DNA of 64,000 nucleotides from Occallatibacter savannae (lineage in GTDB: Bacteria > Acidobacteriota > Terriglobia > Terriglobales > Acidobacteriaceae), in assembly GCF_003131205.1 (NCBI RefSeq), contig NZ_QFFY01000002.1, positions 581,016-645,015 on the forward strand, read 5' to 3'. Under the pieces are notes generated by a model that saw only the letters and a program-made list of their open reading frames with translations, was not told the DNA's origin and searched no databases. Made by a program: the position numbers and the translations under genes. Position 1 is the first letter of the stretch. The number at the start of each line of letters is the position of its first letter. This document shows positions 17,680-27,301 of the stretch, in pieces.

Positions 17680-17776
17680 TCATGATCTCCACATCAATCG
17701 TATCGCTTCTTCCAAGCGGGTTATTTGCGCGATAGTTCTGTTTCTTCGACTGGATGTTTTGGCGTATCTTCGTGAC

Positions 17777-18796
17777 GTGGACGACGAAGCGTCACCCAAG
17801 TCTCTCGATGGGCCGGTGAAGGTTGAAACTTCAGCGGTTGCCGTCGTTCTGGGAGCGGCGCTTCTGGAAAGGCTTTGGGAGGAAAGCGGTTCGCAATCGT
17901 GGGGACTGGCGCGGACCGACTTCGATCGCATTATCCTCGCCGCAGCACTGCGTCAGAATTTTGGCCTCGGCCCCGGTCTCGTCGCCAATGTGAACGAGCA
18001 GGCGGCTTTCTTCCGTGGGGTCCGGCTGGCCGATCTGACCCTTGCGGCTGCCTGCGCGGACGGGATCGAGCGTGCGTGGGAGCACTTTATGGCGACCTAC
18101 GCCGCTCCGCTTACGCGCGCTGCCATCGCCATCAGCGGAAGCGAGACAGTGGGACGCGATCTCGCGGACGCGTTCTACGCGGAACTCTACGGCTTGAAGA
18201 CGCGTGACGGTGTCCGCAGGTGCCCGCTGGAGTCGTATCGCGGACGCGGATCGCTGGTTGGTTGGTTGAGAACGACACTGTCGCAGAGGTTTGTGGATCA
18301 TTACCGTCGCACGTTTCGCGAGCAGGCGCTTGATGATGAAGCGCACGATCTACCTGCGGCCGAGGGTTCCCCACAACTTGATGGAGCTTTCCAAGCGAAG
18401 TTGCGTGACGCGGTTCGGGAAGCTTTCGGCGACCAGCTCGCTGAGGAGCGATTCCTGCTAGCGGCATACTATCTCGATGAGAGGACACTGGCGGAGATCG
18501 CAAAGGTACTGAACGTACATGAGGCCACCATTAGCCGCAGGGTCAAGAGAGCTACCGAGAGTGTGCGCAAAGATCTCCTCAGGGGATTGCAGAAGAGAGG
18601 CCTGAGCCGGAGGGCTGCGCAGGAAGCGCTCGGCGCTGATCCGCGAGACCTGGAACTCGGAACTAACTTGAAAATCCTCCTGCAACAATCGTCCGCCGAT
18701 TCGTTCTCAGGTCAGGCGTCTTCGGAGCGGCAGACTCAGTCAGTGATCGCAAGGGCGACCGGTGCGCAGACCAGTGAGGCAGGCGGCGAGAGATGA
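17777..18796 (+). CDS. ECF-like RNA polymerase sigma factor with N-terminal extension
   Basis: I chose the GTG at 17777, giving 339 residues; the frame is open into the folD start region, and no start has a clear ribosome binding site. A sigma region 2-like domain (about residues 90-170) includes YRGRGSLVGWLRTTLSQRFVDHYRR; a region 4-like helix-turn-helix follows (LDERTLAEIAKVLNVHEATISRRVKRA). The first 80 or so residues and the Gln/Ser-rich tail are extra compared with minimal ECF factors. Its stop overlaps the start of the anti-sigma gene (ATGA), so the pair is translationally coupled, the usual arrangement for a regulated sigma factor. Confidence 0.8.
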   Translation: MDDEASPKSLDGPVKVETSAVAVVLGAALLERLWEESGSQSWGLARTDFDRIILAAALRQNFGLGPGLVANVNEQAAFFRGVRLADLTLAAACADGIERAWEHFMATYAAPLTRAAIAISGSETVGRDLADAFYAELYGLKTRDGVRRCPLESYRGRGSLVGWLRTTLSQRFVDHYRRTFREQALDDEAHDLPAAEGSPQLDGAFQAKLRDAVREAFGDQLAEERFLLAAYYLDERTLAEIAKVLNVHEATISRRVKRATESVRKDLLRGLQKRGLSRRAAQEALGADPRDLELGTNLKILLQQSSADSFSGQASSERQTQSVIARATGAQTSEAGGER

Positions 18797-20016
18797 ACCC
18801 GATGATCCAACCCGGAACCCATCCCGATGCCGAGACGCTGAATGCGTTCGCGGAGCAACTGGTGAATGAGCGTGAACGCGAAGAGATTCTTGCGCATATG
18901 GCCGACTGCGGCCGGTGCAGGGAGATCGTGTTTCTTGCGCGACAGGCGATGGATGAGGAGCCGGTCCGCCCGATCGCACCGGTCCCCACAAGAAAGGTGG
19001 CTGGAGGCTGGTTCAGAGGTTTCAGGTTGGCGTGGATTCCAGTTGCGGCGCTAGCCGGCATCGTCGGTGTTGCGGTGATACGGCACGCAGATCATGCATC
19101 GCACTCGGAAACGCGTATGGCCCAAAATGCGCCTCCGCCAGAGCCCATGCGGAGTGCGGACAAAACTAAAGCAGTGTCAGCACCGCAGACGCCTCAATCG
19201 CAGGCACTCGCGACGTCAGAGCGGAAAGCCGCAGAGTCCAGGCGGTTGGGCCAGGATGCAGAACGGGATCGCAAGGTTCTCGATGAGGAACAGGCTGTCG
19301 CGCCACAGAAGAAGGATGAACCTGCGAAGGACTCTGACTCTGTGACCGGCTTCTCGGAAAAGGCGAAGTCGGCTGAAGCGTATCACGGCACCTTTGCGGC
19401 ACGTGCCAACTCGCCGGCTCTGGGCGGCCCGCTGCTCCAGAACCAAGTGCAACAGAATAACGCTCCATTGCAGCAGAATTCCTCCAACGCAGTGAGGCAG
19501 GCGAGTGGATTGTCTGATTCGGCAAATAATCCGACAGACTCTGTCATGAAGAAGCGGAGCGCATCACAGGCCATGACGGTCGAAGCAGGTACGGCAGCGC
19601 CAACTCCTGCCTCTCCGGCGCCGTCTGCGGCACCGGCCATGGCGGCTGCACAGATGCAAACTGAGGCCATACCTCTGGCAGGGAAGGACCAGTCGATGCT
19701 CAAGGCTGCCAATCCGGCGCTGCCGAGCAAGCAGGCTCTGCTCTCTCAGGCTACGGTCGGGACCAGGGCAGTGGCTGTTGACACAAGCGGCTCGGTATTT
19801 GTCAGCGAGGATGCAGGAAGGCACTGGGAGGCCGTCAGCGCTCAGTGGGACGGTCGTGCAGTTCGGGTGAAGTCGCAGCAAGGGGCTTCGGCCGAGGGAG
19901 GCTCGCTGAAGCAACAGGCGCCTTCGAAGTTTGAGTTGACGACCGACAAGCCGGAGATTTGGATCAGCGACGACGGTAAGCGATGGACACGTGAACCGCC
20001 CGCACCGAATCAGTAG
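18793..20016 (+). CDS. Membrane anti-sigma factor with zinc-finger and a BNR-like C-terminus
   Basis: A 407-residue protein. The cytoplasmic N-terminus has an anti-sigma zinc finger with His35, Cys39 and Cys42 (AHMADCGRCR), which should bind the upstream sigma factor. One membrane helix lies at about residues 78-97. A long low-complexity Gln/Ala/Pro/Ser region follows, then a C-terminal domain of about 100 residues with SVFVSEDAGRHWEAV and EIWISDDGKRWTREP, two copies of the S/D-x-D-x-G-x-x-W pattern of BNR/photosystem-stability-type propeller blades. The exported part may be the sensor. The gene overlaps the sigma factor by 4 bases. Confidence 0.82.
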   Translation: MNPMIQPGTHPDAETLNAFAEQLVNEREREEILAHMADCGRCREIVFLARQAMDEEPVRPIAPVPTRKVAGGWFRGFRLAWIPVAALAGIVGVAVIRHADHASHSETRMAQNAPPPEPMRSADKTKAVSAPQTPQSQALATSERKAAESRRLGQDAERDRKVLDEEQAVAPQKKDEPAKDSDSVTGFSEKAKSAEAYHGTFAARANSPALGGPLLQNQVQQNNAPLQQNSSNAVRQASGLSDSANNPTDSVMKKRSASQAMTVEAGTAAPTPASPAPSAAPAMAAAQMQTEAIPLAGKDQSMLKAANPALPSKQALLSQATVGTRAVAVDTSGSVFVSEDAGRHWEAVSAQWDGRAVRVKSQQGASAEGGSLKQQAPSKFELTTDKPEIWISDDGKRWTREPPAPNQ

Positions 20017-20019
20017 AGT

Positions 20020-22122
20020 TCATGATTTGACCACGTTGTCTTCCGGGGTCAGCGGCATGTGACGCAAGCGAGTACCCGTTGCGGCAAAGATGGCATTGCC
20101 GATTGCCGGCGCGATGCCAACGATGCCTGTCTCGCCTGCCCCAGCCGAGGGCAGGTCTTTGCGGTCGAGCAGGATGATGTCGATCTGCGGCGTGTCGCTG
20201 AAACGGGGAACGCGATACTTCGAGAGGTGCGGGTTTTCGATCCGGCCATTCGAGAAGAGAATTCGTTCGAAGAGCGCTCCTCCAATGCCCTGAACCAGCG
20301 CGCCCTGGACCTGATTTCGAAGCCCGTCGGGGTTGACGATGGCGCCGCATTCCCAAGCCTGCACGGCGCGCTGCACCTTCACATTCTTCGTAGATGGGTT
20401 GACGGCGATCTCAGCGCAGGTTGCGACAAAGCCACCTTTATCCGTTCCGCAGGAGAGGCCAAAGCCGCGTTCGGGAGAGGATTTCGCGGAGTCCCATTCG
20501 AACTTTTCAGCAGCGGCCCGCACCACAGCCCTCAAACGTGGGTTGCTGATGTTTTTGAGGCGGAACGCGACCGGGTCCATGTGCAATGCGTGCGCCATCT
20601 CGTCTATTTGTGACTCTCGGGCGAAATGGTTGAAGGTGGCTGCCAGCCCGCGATAGGAGCCCTGCCTCAACGGAGATTTTGATGGATGGAATTGGATGAG
20701 CTGATTTGGGGTTTCGTAGGGCGTCTCGATCCCCGCGGGGCCTGAATTGTAGTTGTGGAACTCCCACGAAACGAGAGTTCCGTCTTTCCGTGCCGCAGAT
20801 TTGATCTCAACGAGACCAGCGGGCCGGAAGTAGGCGCATGTAAACTCTTCTTCGCGCGTCCAGACGACCTTGACCGGTTTGCCCGCGGCGCGAGCCAGTC
20901 GCGCGGCTTCGATTGCGGCTTCGCCAGTGTGCTTGCCACCATAGCCGCTTCCCATGTCGGGCTGGATGACGCGGACTTGCTTCGGCGACAGCTTGAAGGT
21001 TTGCATCAGCTCTTCATGAACTCCGAAGGGCCTCTGCGTTCCTGTCCAGACGGTGAGCTTGCCGTCGTTCCATTCGGCGACAGCGGCGCGGGGTTCGAGC
21101 GGCGTGTGTGCAATGTACTCGGTGGTGTAGCGTGATTCGAGCTTGACGTCCCCGGATGAGTAGGCGTCAGCAACAGAACCCGACTGGTGATCAGGTTTGC
21201 TCTCACCGTCTGGGTTGGCCTTGAGGTAATCGAACAGACCCTGGTTTGAGGGTTGTGAAGGCATGGTCCACTTTGCCTTGATGGCCTCAACAGCTTGATG
21301 CGCCGTAAAAGCATCTTCGGCGACAACGCCGGTGAAATCGCCATCGCGGATGACTTTGACGCCGGGGAGCTTCTCCGCTGCCGTCGTCTCGATGGAGTCA
21401 AGCTTCGCGTTGTAACCCTCCGGGCGAAGCACGGCGCCGAAGGCCATGCCGGGACGCACAATGTCGGACGGGAACTGATGCTTGCCGGTGACGAAGTCAT
21501 GGCCGTTCGCCTTGGGTACGGGGGTACCCGCGATCTTCCACTCAGTGGCCGGAGTCAAGGGTGGATCGCCCGGCGCGGATTTGACGAGGTCCTCACCGCG
21601 GGTCAGGTTCCCGTAGGTGATGAACTTCTGGCCATCAGGTGTGGTGATCTTGCCTGCGCTAGCTGTCAGCTTCGAAGGGTCGATGTTCCAGCGCTTGGCA
21701 GCGGCCTCGACGAGCAACTCTCGCGCCGCAACAGCCATGTTTCTAAGCTGCGGCGACATGGTGGGCGTGGTGCGGCTGCCGAATGTGCCCATGTCCCAGG
21801 GAACGAGGTCGGTGTCGCCCATGACCATGGTGATCGACTCGAAGGGCACGCGAAGTTCCTCGGCCACGGCTTGGGCGAGTGAGGTACGGATGTTCTGGCC
21901 TACCTCTACTTTGCCCGTGAACACCTTGACGCGGCCATCCGCACCGATGTGAATCCAGGCGCTGACATCGTTTGGTAGCTCGTGCCCGCGGAAGCCGCGG
22001 CCTGATTCCTGCGCGAGCGCTGAAGACGGCGAGAGGCAAACGAGAAGGCCTCCACCAAGGAGCTTCAGGAACCCGCGGCGATCTACGCTGATTTGCAGAG
22101 AGGCAGTCTCCCGGGTCGTCAT
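20020..22122 (-). CDS. Molybdopterin-binding xanthine/aldehyde oxidoreductase large subunit, TAT-exported
   Basis: The ATG at 22122 gives 700 residues with a twin-arginine signal (DRRGFLKLLGGGLLVCLSPS). The domain order is that of isoquinoline-1-oxidoreductase-type (IorB-like) subunits: an internal Mo-binding aldehyde dehydrogenase N-terminal domain (EVGQNIRTSLAQAVAEEL) followed by a molybdopterin domain with TRPFGV-like TQRPFGVHEEL, GSGYGGKH, SYRGLAATFNHFARES and a C-terminal GAGETGIVGIAPAIGNA carrying the catalytic-glutamate-type motif. It would oxidise an aldehyde or N-heterocycle in the periplasm. Its start overlaps the stop of the 2Fe-2S subunit gene (ATGA). Confidence 0.9.
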   Translation of the reverse strand: MTTRETASLQISVDRRGFLKLLGGGLLVCLSPSSALAQESGRGFRGHELPNDVSAWIHIGADGRVKVFTGKVEVGQNIRTSLAQAVAEELRVPFESITMVMGDTDLVPWDMGTFGSRTTPTMSPQLRNMAVAARELLVEAAAKRWNIDPSKLTASAGKITTPDGQKFITYGNLTRGEDLVKSAPGDPPLTPATEWKIAGTPVPKANGHDFVTGKHQFPSDIVRPGMAFGAVLRPEGYNAKLDSIETTAAEKLPGVKVIRDGDFTGVVAEDAFTAHQAVEAIKAKWTMPSQPSNQGLFDYLKANPDGESKPDHQSGSVADAYSSGDVKLESRYTTEYIAHTPLEPRAAVAEWNDGKLTVWTGTQRPFGVHEELMQTFKLSPKQVRVIQPDMGSGYGGKHTGEAAIEAARLARAAGKPVKVVWTREEEFTCAYFRPAGLVEIKSAARKDGTLVSWEFHNYNSGPAGIETPYETPNQLIQFHPSKSPLRQGSYRGLAATFNHFARESQIDEMAHALHMDPVAFRLKNISNPRLRAVVRAAAEKFEWDSAKSSPERGFGLSCGTDKGGFVATCAEIAVNPSTKNVKVQRAVQAWECGAIVNPDGLRNQVQGALVQGIGGALFERILFSNGRIENPHLSKYRVPRFSDTPQIDIILLDRKDLPSAGAGETGIVGIAPAIGNAIFAATGTRLRHMPLTPEDNVVKS

Positions 22123-22595
22123 CGGGTACCTCCGGCCGACAGAGAAGCGGCTCGCTTGATCGCGGCGAGAATGCGCGGGTAGGTTCCGCAACGACAGACA
22201 TTGCCGTTCATTGCGGTGACGATCTGCTCGTCCGTTGGAGAGTGGTTGTCGTGCAGCAGAGCAGAAGCGCTCATGATCATGCCGGAGGTGCAGTAGCCGC
22301 ACTGATAAGCGCCTTCTTCCAGAAAGGCATCCTGGACCGGGGTGAGCCGGCCCTGGCGTTCGAGACCTTCGATCGTGGTGATCTTCGCGCCGGCAGCCGC
22401 AGCAGCCGGAATTTGGCATGAGCGGGTAGCGGCGCCGTCCATCAGAACGGTGCAGGCGCCGCACTGTCCCTCGCCGCAGCCGTACTTGGTTCCCGTCAAA
22501 GCGAGCCGGTTCCGGAGAACAGAAAGCAGCGATTCCTCATCCGGGGCTTGGACGGAATGGTCCTGACCATTGATGTGAAGAAGGAATTTGCTCAT
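22119..22595 (-). CDS. 2Fe-2S subunit of the molybdenum hydroxylase
   Basis: A 158-residue protein with a plant-type ferredoxin domain (Cys40, Cys45, Cys48 and Cys60 in GTKYGCGEGQCGACTV and ATRSCQ) and a second four-helix [2Fe-2S] domain with YQCGYCTSGM and CRCGTYPRI. It transfers electrons from the molybdenum subunit to an external acceptor. It has no signal peptide; it is probably exported together with the large subunit by hitch-hiking on its TAT signal. No cytochrome c gene is adjacent. Confidence 0.93.
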   Translation of the reverse strand: MSKFLLHINGQDHSVQAPDEESLLSVLRNRLALTGTKYGCGEGQCGACTVLMDGAATRSCQIPAAAAAGAKITTIEGLERQGRLTPVQDAFLEEGAYQCGYCTSGMIMSASALLHDNHSPTDEQIVTAMNGNVCRCGTYPRILAAIKRAASLSAGGTR

Positions 22596-22663
22596 TGCGG
22601 GAGCACCTCAGCGCCGAGCGGTCTGGCACGGCATTCAGCATAACGCAATGCGAGAGTAGATGT

Positions 22664-23539
22664 TCAGCGCCCGCGCCGTTTTGGGCTTTTGGCGGAGCGC
22701 CTTCCCTCGGCGGCGGCCGAGTGGTACTTCCGTCGGATCTCCTCGATATTGACGGTAGGTTGCGGAACCTGAAAGTCCATACCTTCCATGGTGGAGACGA
22801 CGATTTCAGAGATGGCGAGGTCCCGGAACCATTTGTGGTCGGCTGGGATCACAAACCAGGGCGCATCATCCGTATTGCAACGCTCGAAGGCTTCCTCATA
22901 GGCGCGCAGGTAGTCATCCCAGTACTCACGCTCGGCGTAATCTGATTCGCTGATTTTCCAGCGCTTGGCTGGATCATCGAGCCGTTCGTCGAAGCGCTTG
23001 AGCTGTTCTTCTTTGCTGATGTGGAGGAAGAACTTCAAGATGCAAGTTCCGTTCTGCACCAGTCGTCGCTCGAAGTCGTTGATCTGGTCGTATCGTTGCG
23101 ACCAGAGGGCTTTCGGGACAAGATTGTGCACGCGGACGATTAGGACATCTTCGTAATGCGAGCGGTTGAAGATTGCGACTTCGCCTTTGGCGGGTGTCTG
23201 GGCTTCGATACGCCACAAGAAGTCATGCGATAGCTCCTGCTGCGTGGGTTCTTTGAAGTTGGCTACATGGCAGCCGTCGGGATTCATCGAGCCGATGACG
23301 TGCTTGATCACGCCATCTTTGCCGCCGGCGTCGAGCGCCTGAAGCACAATGAGCAGCGACCGCTTGCGTTCCGCGAAGAGTCGCTGCTGAAGATCGTTCA
23401 TCTTGTCGCGGAGTTCTTCGACCTTCTTCAGGGCGTCATGTTTTTGATAGCTGCCCTTGTAGCCTGGATTGAAGTCGCGGAGCCGAATGTGATCGCCGGG
23501 GGCTACGCGAAGGTCCTTGATGAAGCGCTTGCCGGTCAT
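22664..23539 (-). CDS. Polyphosphate kinase 2 family protein
   Basis: A 291-residue P-loop kinase. It has Walker A ALDAGGKDG, the lid region and Walker B-like FNRSHYEDVLIVRV, and the RYDQINDFERRL segment of PPK2 enzymes that use polyphosphate to phosphorylate nucleotides. The N-terminus (DFNPGYKGSYQKHDAL) resembles the polyphosphate:AMP/ADP phosphotransferase subgroup. The tail is Arg/Lys-rich. It begins 6 bases before the aldolase stop in the direction of transcription, so the two are probably co-transcribed. The exact nucleotide substrate cannot be told. Confidence 0.92.
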   Translation of the reverse strand: MTGKRFIKDLRVAPGDHIRLRDFNPGYKGSYQKHDALKKVEELRDKMNDLQQRLFAERKRSLLIVLQALDAGGKDGVIKHVIGSMNPDGCHVANFKEPTQQELSHDFLWRIEAQTPAKGEVAIFNRSHYEDVLIVRVHNLVPKALWSQRYDQINDFERRLVQNGTCILKFFLHISKEEQLKRFDERLDDPAKRWKISESDYAEREYWDDYLRAYEEAFERCNTDDAPWFVIPADHKWFRDLAISEIVVSTMEGMDFQVPQPTVNIEEIRRKYHSAAAEGRRSAKSPKRRGR

Positions 23540-23545
23540 GGTCTG

Positions 23546-24583
23546 TCAGCCCTCATTGGTTTGATCCGATTCCATCGCTGGAGTGTACTCACCTTTGCGC
23601 GCCGCGTGAGCGCACTCCGCTCGATGCAGCAAAGCCTTCTGGGCAGCGGGGATGTTCGCGTCCTCACCGTGCCAGATGTCCATGGCGGGTTGCTGGATGG
23701 CGCGTGCGAAGGAATAGGTGAGCGCCCAAGGCAGGCGACCGCGATACCGAGAGTTCATGGTACTGAGTCGCGCGCAGGCCTGCTCGCCGGATTGGCCGCC
23801 GGAGAGAAATGCGACGCCTGGAACTGCAGGCGGGACCGTCCGAAGTAGAGTGCGCACGGTCGCGTCAGCGATTTCTTCATCGCTGTTCTGGTGCGGAGCT
23901 CTTTGCCCAGGAACCACCATGTTCGGTTTGAGGATCATGCCTTCGAGCATCACGCCTTGAGTGACGAGGTGGTGAAAGACGGTGTGCAAAGTCAGTTCGG
24001 TGACCTCGGTGCACCGGGCGAGGTCATGATCTCCGTCCATCAGAACTTCCGGCTCAACGATCGGCACCAGGTCTGCTTCCTGGCATAGGGCTGCATATAA
24101 AGCGAGCAGTAACGCATTGGCCTGCAGGCAGCTTCGAGTAGGAATGCCCGGACCTATGGTGATGACGGCGCGCCATTTGGCAAAGCGAGCTCCCAGTTTG
24201 GCGTACTCAGCGAGCCGCTCGCGAAGGCCGTCTAGTCCGGAGGTGAGTTTTTCGCCTGGGTCGCCAGCCATGGGCTGGGCTCCAGAGTCCACTTTGATTC
24301 CTGGAATGATCCCCTGCTCTGCGAGAGCTTTGGGGAAAGGTTTCCCGCTTAGGGTCTGCTCACGAAGGGTCTCGTCCACAAGGATGGCGCCGTTTAGAAA
24401 CCGCCCGAGCCCGGCAGTAGTCACGATGAGGTCACGGTAGGCGCGGCGGGTCTGCTCGTTTTGCGGGATGCCTGCGGCCGCGAAACGTTTATTCGCCGTC
24501 GGGGTACTCTCATCCATTGCAAGCAGACCCTTATGATTGGCAACCATGGCCAGAGCGGTTTGACGCAGCCTGGCAGAGTCCAT
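23546..24583 (-). CDS. Class I fructose-bisphosphate aldolase
   Basis: A 345-residue Schiff-base aldolase cleaving fructose-1,6-bisphosphate into two triose phosphates. The N-terminal KGLLAMDESTPTANKRF, GAILVDETL, the catalytic-lysine motif in EGMILKPNMV and the phosphate-binding FLSGGQSGEQA are all present. This is the eukaryote-like class I family that occurs in many acidobacteria. It precedes PPK2 on the same strand, 6 bases apart. Confidence 0.94.
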   Translation of the reverse strand: MDSARLRQTALAMVANHKGLLAMDESTPTANKRFAAAGIPQNEQTRRAYRDLIVTTAGLGRFLNGAILVDETLREQTLSGKPFPKALAEQGIIPGIKVDSGAQPMAGDPGEKLTSGLDGLRERLAEYAKLGARFAKWRAVITIGPGIPTRSCLQANALLLALYAALCQEADLVPIVEPEVLMDGDHDLARCTEVTELTLHTVFHHLVTQGVMLEGMILKPNMVVPGQRAPHQNSDEEIADATVRTLLRTVPPAVPGVAFLSGGQSGEQACARLSTMNSRYRGRLPWALTYSFARAIQQPAMDIWHGEDANIPAAQKALLHRAECAHAARKGEYTPAMESDQTNEG

Positions 24584-24751
24584 GACGTTAAACCCCCTCT
24601 GAAGAGCAAAATCGAATGCCCACTAGGAGTTGTGATGCATCGACACTTACCCTAGGGTGCATTAACGTTGGTTCTGATCGATGCACTCTTTGCGTGAAAA
24701 TCTGAGCGCAAGAACAAGATACGGCGTCAAAGATTGAAGGAGCGTGCCAGG

Positions 24752-26083
24752 ATGCGGGTGTTCGCCGGCCTGACAGTAGGACTGTGGTCAACCGTTGCCG
24801 CAGCAGGCATCGCCGCGGGGCAGCAGACGCCTGTGCCTCCGCCGCCTAATGCAACGCCCTCTCATCCTTTTTTCATCACCAAGACGTGGGTAGTGGGCGG
24901 CCAAGGGGATTGGGATTACCTCACCATGGATCCGGCCGCTCGAGAGTTGTTTATTGCACACGGACCTACCGTGCAGGTGGTAGATGTGGATTCGGGCACA
25001 GTGGCCGGTACGGTGAAAGGATTTAGGCAGGCGCATACGATACTTCTCGATGGCCAGGGCGTGTACGGATACGCAACGGATGGCCAGGCAGATGTAGTAC
25101 GCGTGTTCGACCGGCGTTCATTTCAGGTTGTGACGAGTATTCCCACTGGTCCGGCACCCCGATCAATGGCGCTCGACGTACCGAGTGGGTTGCTTTTTGT
25201 AGTCGGAGGCCAGCCCTCGCCTGCGACTCCGCCAGCTCAGCCGGGACAATCTGGTCCGACACGGACCGCGGCTGCAAGGCTCTCTAGAGGTATTCCGCAA
25301 GGTACGCAGTCATCGATCACGGTGATCGACATTGCACAGAGGGCGCAGCTGGCGCAACTGGTGGTGCCTGGGGAACTTCGCTTTGCTGAGTCCGATGGCG
25401 ACGGGCACGTCTACATGGCAGTCAGGGATCGCGACCAGATCATTCGCATCGATGCGCAGGCAGTCGAGAATGCGCTCCAGCGGATAGTCAGCATTCGTAG
25501 TAAAGTCCCGCAGACTGCTGGTACGTCGCAGACACGCACTCGTGTGAACGCAGAAACTCGCAGCGAGAAACCTCCTGTCCTGGACTGGTTCCGGGGTGCG
25601 GCTACAAACCCTCCGCCAGAAGCCCTTCCCAGCGCAATTTCACTCGGCCCTTCGTGCGAAGGACCTAGAGCACTCGCGATCGATGCCAATCACGTACGGC
25701 TGTTTGTGGCCTGCAATAACTTCAGAATGGTTGTGATCGACCCGCAACGGGGTGCTGTGGTCGCTGCTCTCCCGATCGGTGCTGGAGCGGACGCGATTGC
25801 TTACGACGCGAACAGAGGGCTGATCTTCACGGCAAACGGTGCTGGGGATGGGAGTCTTACGATTGTGCGTCAGACTGTGACGGATACATACTCCGTAGTC
25901 CAGACACTCCCGACCCGGCAACACGCGAGAACGCTTGCGCTTGATCCATCCAACGGGAACGTGTACTTGACGACCGTGGTGTACGGAGCAGCGATGGACA
26001 CTCCGATGACCAATGGTAGACCCGCTCCTTTGAAGGTCTCTCGCGTGGATAGCAGCTTTCAGGTCCTGGTTGTCGGAAACTGA
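24752..26083 (+). CDS. Exported YncE-like beta-propeller protein
   Basis: The ATG at 24752 follows a GAAGGAG ribosome binding site by about 9 bases and gives 443 residues. A signal peptide (MRVFAGLTVGLWSTVAAAG) precedes a propeller of repeated beta sheets typical of the YVTN/lactonase-like group, e.g. DYLTMDPAARELFIAHGPTVQVVD and GADAIAYDANRGLIFTANG. A Pro-rich insert lies near the middle. Such proteins bind or scaffold in the periplasm; no active site is evident. The gene is divergent from the aldolase and upstream of an SDR on the same strand. Confidence 0.85.
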   Translation: MRVFAGLTVGLWSTVAAAGIAAGQQTPVPPPPNATPSHPFFITKTWVVGGQGDWDYLTMDPAARELFIAHGPTVQVVDVDSGTVAGTVKGFRQAHTILLDGQGVYGYATDGQADVVRVFDRRSFQVVTSIPTGPAPRSMALDVPSGLLFVVGGQPSPATPPAQPGQSGPTRTAAARLSRGIPQGTQSSITVIDIAQRAQLAQLVVPGELRFAESDGDGHVYMAVRDRDQIIRIDAQAVENALQRIVSIRSKVPQTAGTSQTRTRVNAETRSEKPPVLDWFRGAATNPPPEALPSAISLGPSCEGPRALAIDANHVRLFVACNNFRMVVIDPQRGAVVAALPIGAGADAIAYDANRGLIFTANGAGDGSLTIVRQTVTDTYSVVQTLPTRQHARTLALDPSNGNVYLTTVVYGAAMDTPMTNGRPAPLKVSRVDSSFQVLVVGN

Positions 26084-26188
26084 GAAGCGGCAGATCGCGC
26101 CATCCGTTGTACCCAATCCAACCTGGAATCCAGCTTCGCATCCAAGTGTGTCGGCAAAGCAAGCAGACCAGATGTGGAGATGTGATTT

Positions 26189-26980
26189 ATGTCGGACAGA
26201 CTGGCGCTCGTGACGGGCGCATCAAGCGGGATTGGATATTGGCTGGCACGGGAACTGGGTTCCCGCGGGTATGACCTCGTGGTGTGCTCGGCCGGAGAGC
26301 GGCTGGAAAATGCAAAAAGCGACTTCGCCTCGCTGGGAGTACAGGTCAAGGATGTGACGGCGGATCTGTCCACCCGTGACGGGGTCGAGGAGCTATGGAA
26401 TGCTGTCGAAACACTGGGACGTCCGCTGGACGTGGCATGCCTCAATGCCGGCATCGGGGTAGGCGGCCTCTTTTGGGAAACCGACCTTGAGCAAGAGCTG
26501 GAGATGGTAGAGCTGAACTGCGTCGGAACGGTGCAACTTGCCAAATACGTGATTCAACACATGCGCCCGCTTGGTGCAGGTAAGGTCCTATTCACGGCCT
26601 CGATTGCGGGAGAAATGGTTGCGCCCCGTGAAGCGGTATATGCGGCGACCAAAGCATTTGTTCTGTCGTTTGCGCACAGTGTTCGATACGAACTGCGGGA
26701 CACCGGTATCACTGTGACTGCGCTGCAGCCGGGGCCGACCGATACCGACTTCTTTCACCGCGCCGGCATGGACAATACGGAAGTGGGCGCCAAGGGCAAA
26801 AAGGAAAGCCAACCGCAGGACGTTGCAAAGCAGGGCATTGACGCGCTGTTCGCGGGCGACGATCACGTGTATGCAGCTTCCGGGAAGACCAAGATGGAAG
26901 GAATGCTTGCGAATGCGATTCCGGGAAGTGTGAAGGGCGCCATGCATGAAAAGATGGCGCGGCCCAAAGACGAGAAGTAA
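26189..26980 (+). CDS. Short-chain dehydrogenase/reductase
   Basis: A 263-residue classical SDR: the nucleotide-binding TGASSGIGYWLA, NAGIG, and the catalytic Ser-Tyr-Lys (TASIAGEMVAPREAVYAATKAFV). Arg/Lys in the first loop after beta2 (CSAGERLEN) do not give a clear NADP preference. The C-terminus (PQDVAKQGIDALFAGDDHVYAAS) resembles the DltE-like branch. Substrate unknown. It lies 105 bases after the propeller gene. Confidence 0.88.
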   Translation: MSDRLALVTGASSGIGYWLARELGSRGYDLVVCSAGERLENAKSDFASLGVQVKDVTADLSTRDGVEELWNAVETLGRPLDVACLNAGIGVGGLFWETDLEQELEMVELNCVGTVQLAKYVIQHMRPLGAGKVLFTASIAGEMVAPREAVYAATKAFVLSFAHSVRYELRDTGITVTALQPGPTDTDFFHRAGMDNTEVGAKGKKESQPQDVAKQGIDALFAGDDHVYAASGKTKMEGMLANAIPGSVKGAMHEKMARPKDEK

Positions 26981-27301
26981 GAACCGTCTGAAGAGTTCAC
27001 GTGAGCGGCGGGAGAACTGCGGCTCGTGCAACATTGAGAAGCGCCGGGGAGCCAAGCCGCCGCAAATGCGACCTGGCTTCAAGGCGATCGCCTTAATCTC
27101 AGTCTCACAGAAATCGTTCTTCCGGTACCACCCCGTCCAACTCCCTGAATGCCGGCGCCGCCGCCCAATCCAAGTTGAACCAGACGTGAAGTAGATCACA
27201 TCCCCCGCCCACGATTGACTCCTAGAATTGCGGAGGTCGCGGAGGATGATCGGGCTAGCGCCTGTGCTTCTCCGGGACCGGCCTTAGGTTCTGGAGTGGG
27301 G
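26981..27301. other. Intergenic region upstream of the methylmalonyl operon
   Basis: About 320 bases with no convincing gene. It includes a 14-base palindrome AAGGCGATCGCCTT near 27082-27096 and a TTGACT box near 27215, which may be the -35 element of the operon, but no good -10 follows. An in-frame TTG at 27215 gives a longer version of the next protein that I consider untranslated. Confidence 0.4.
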
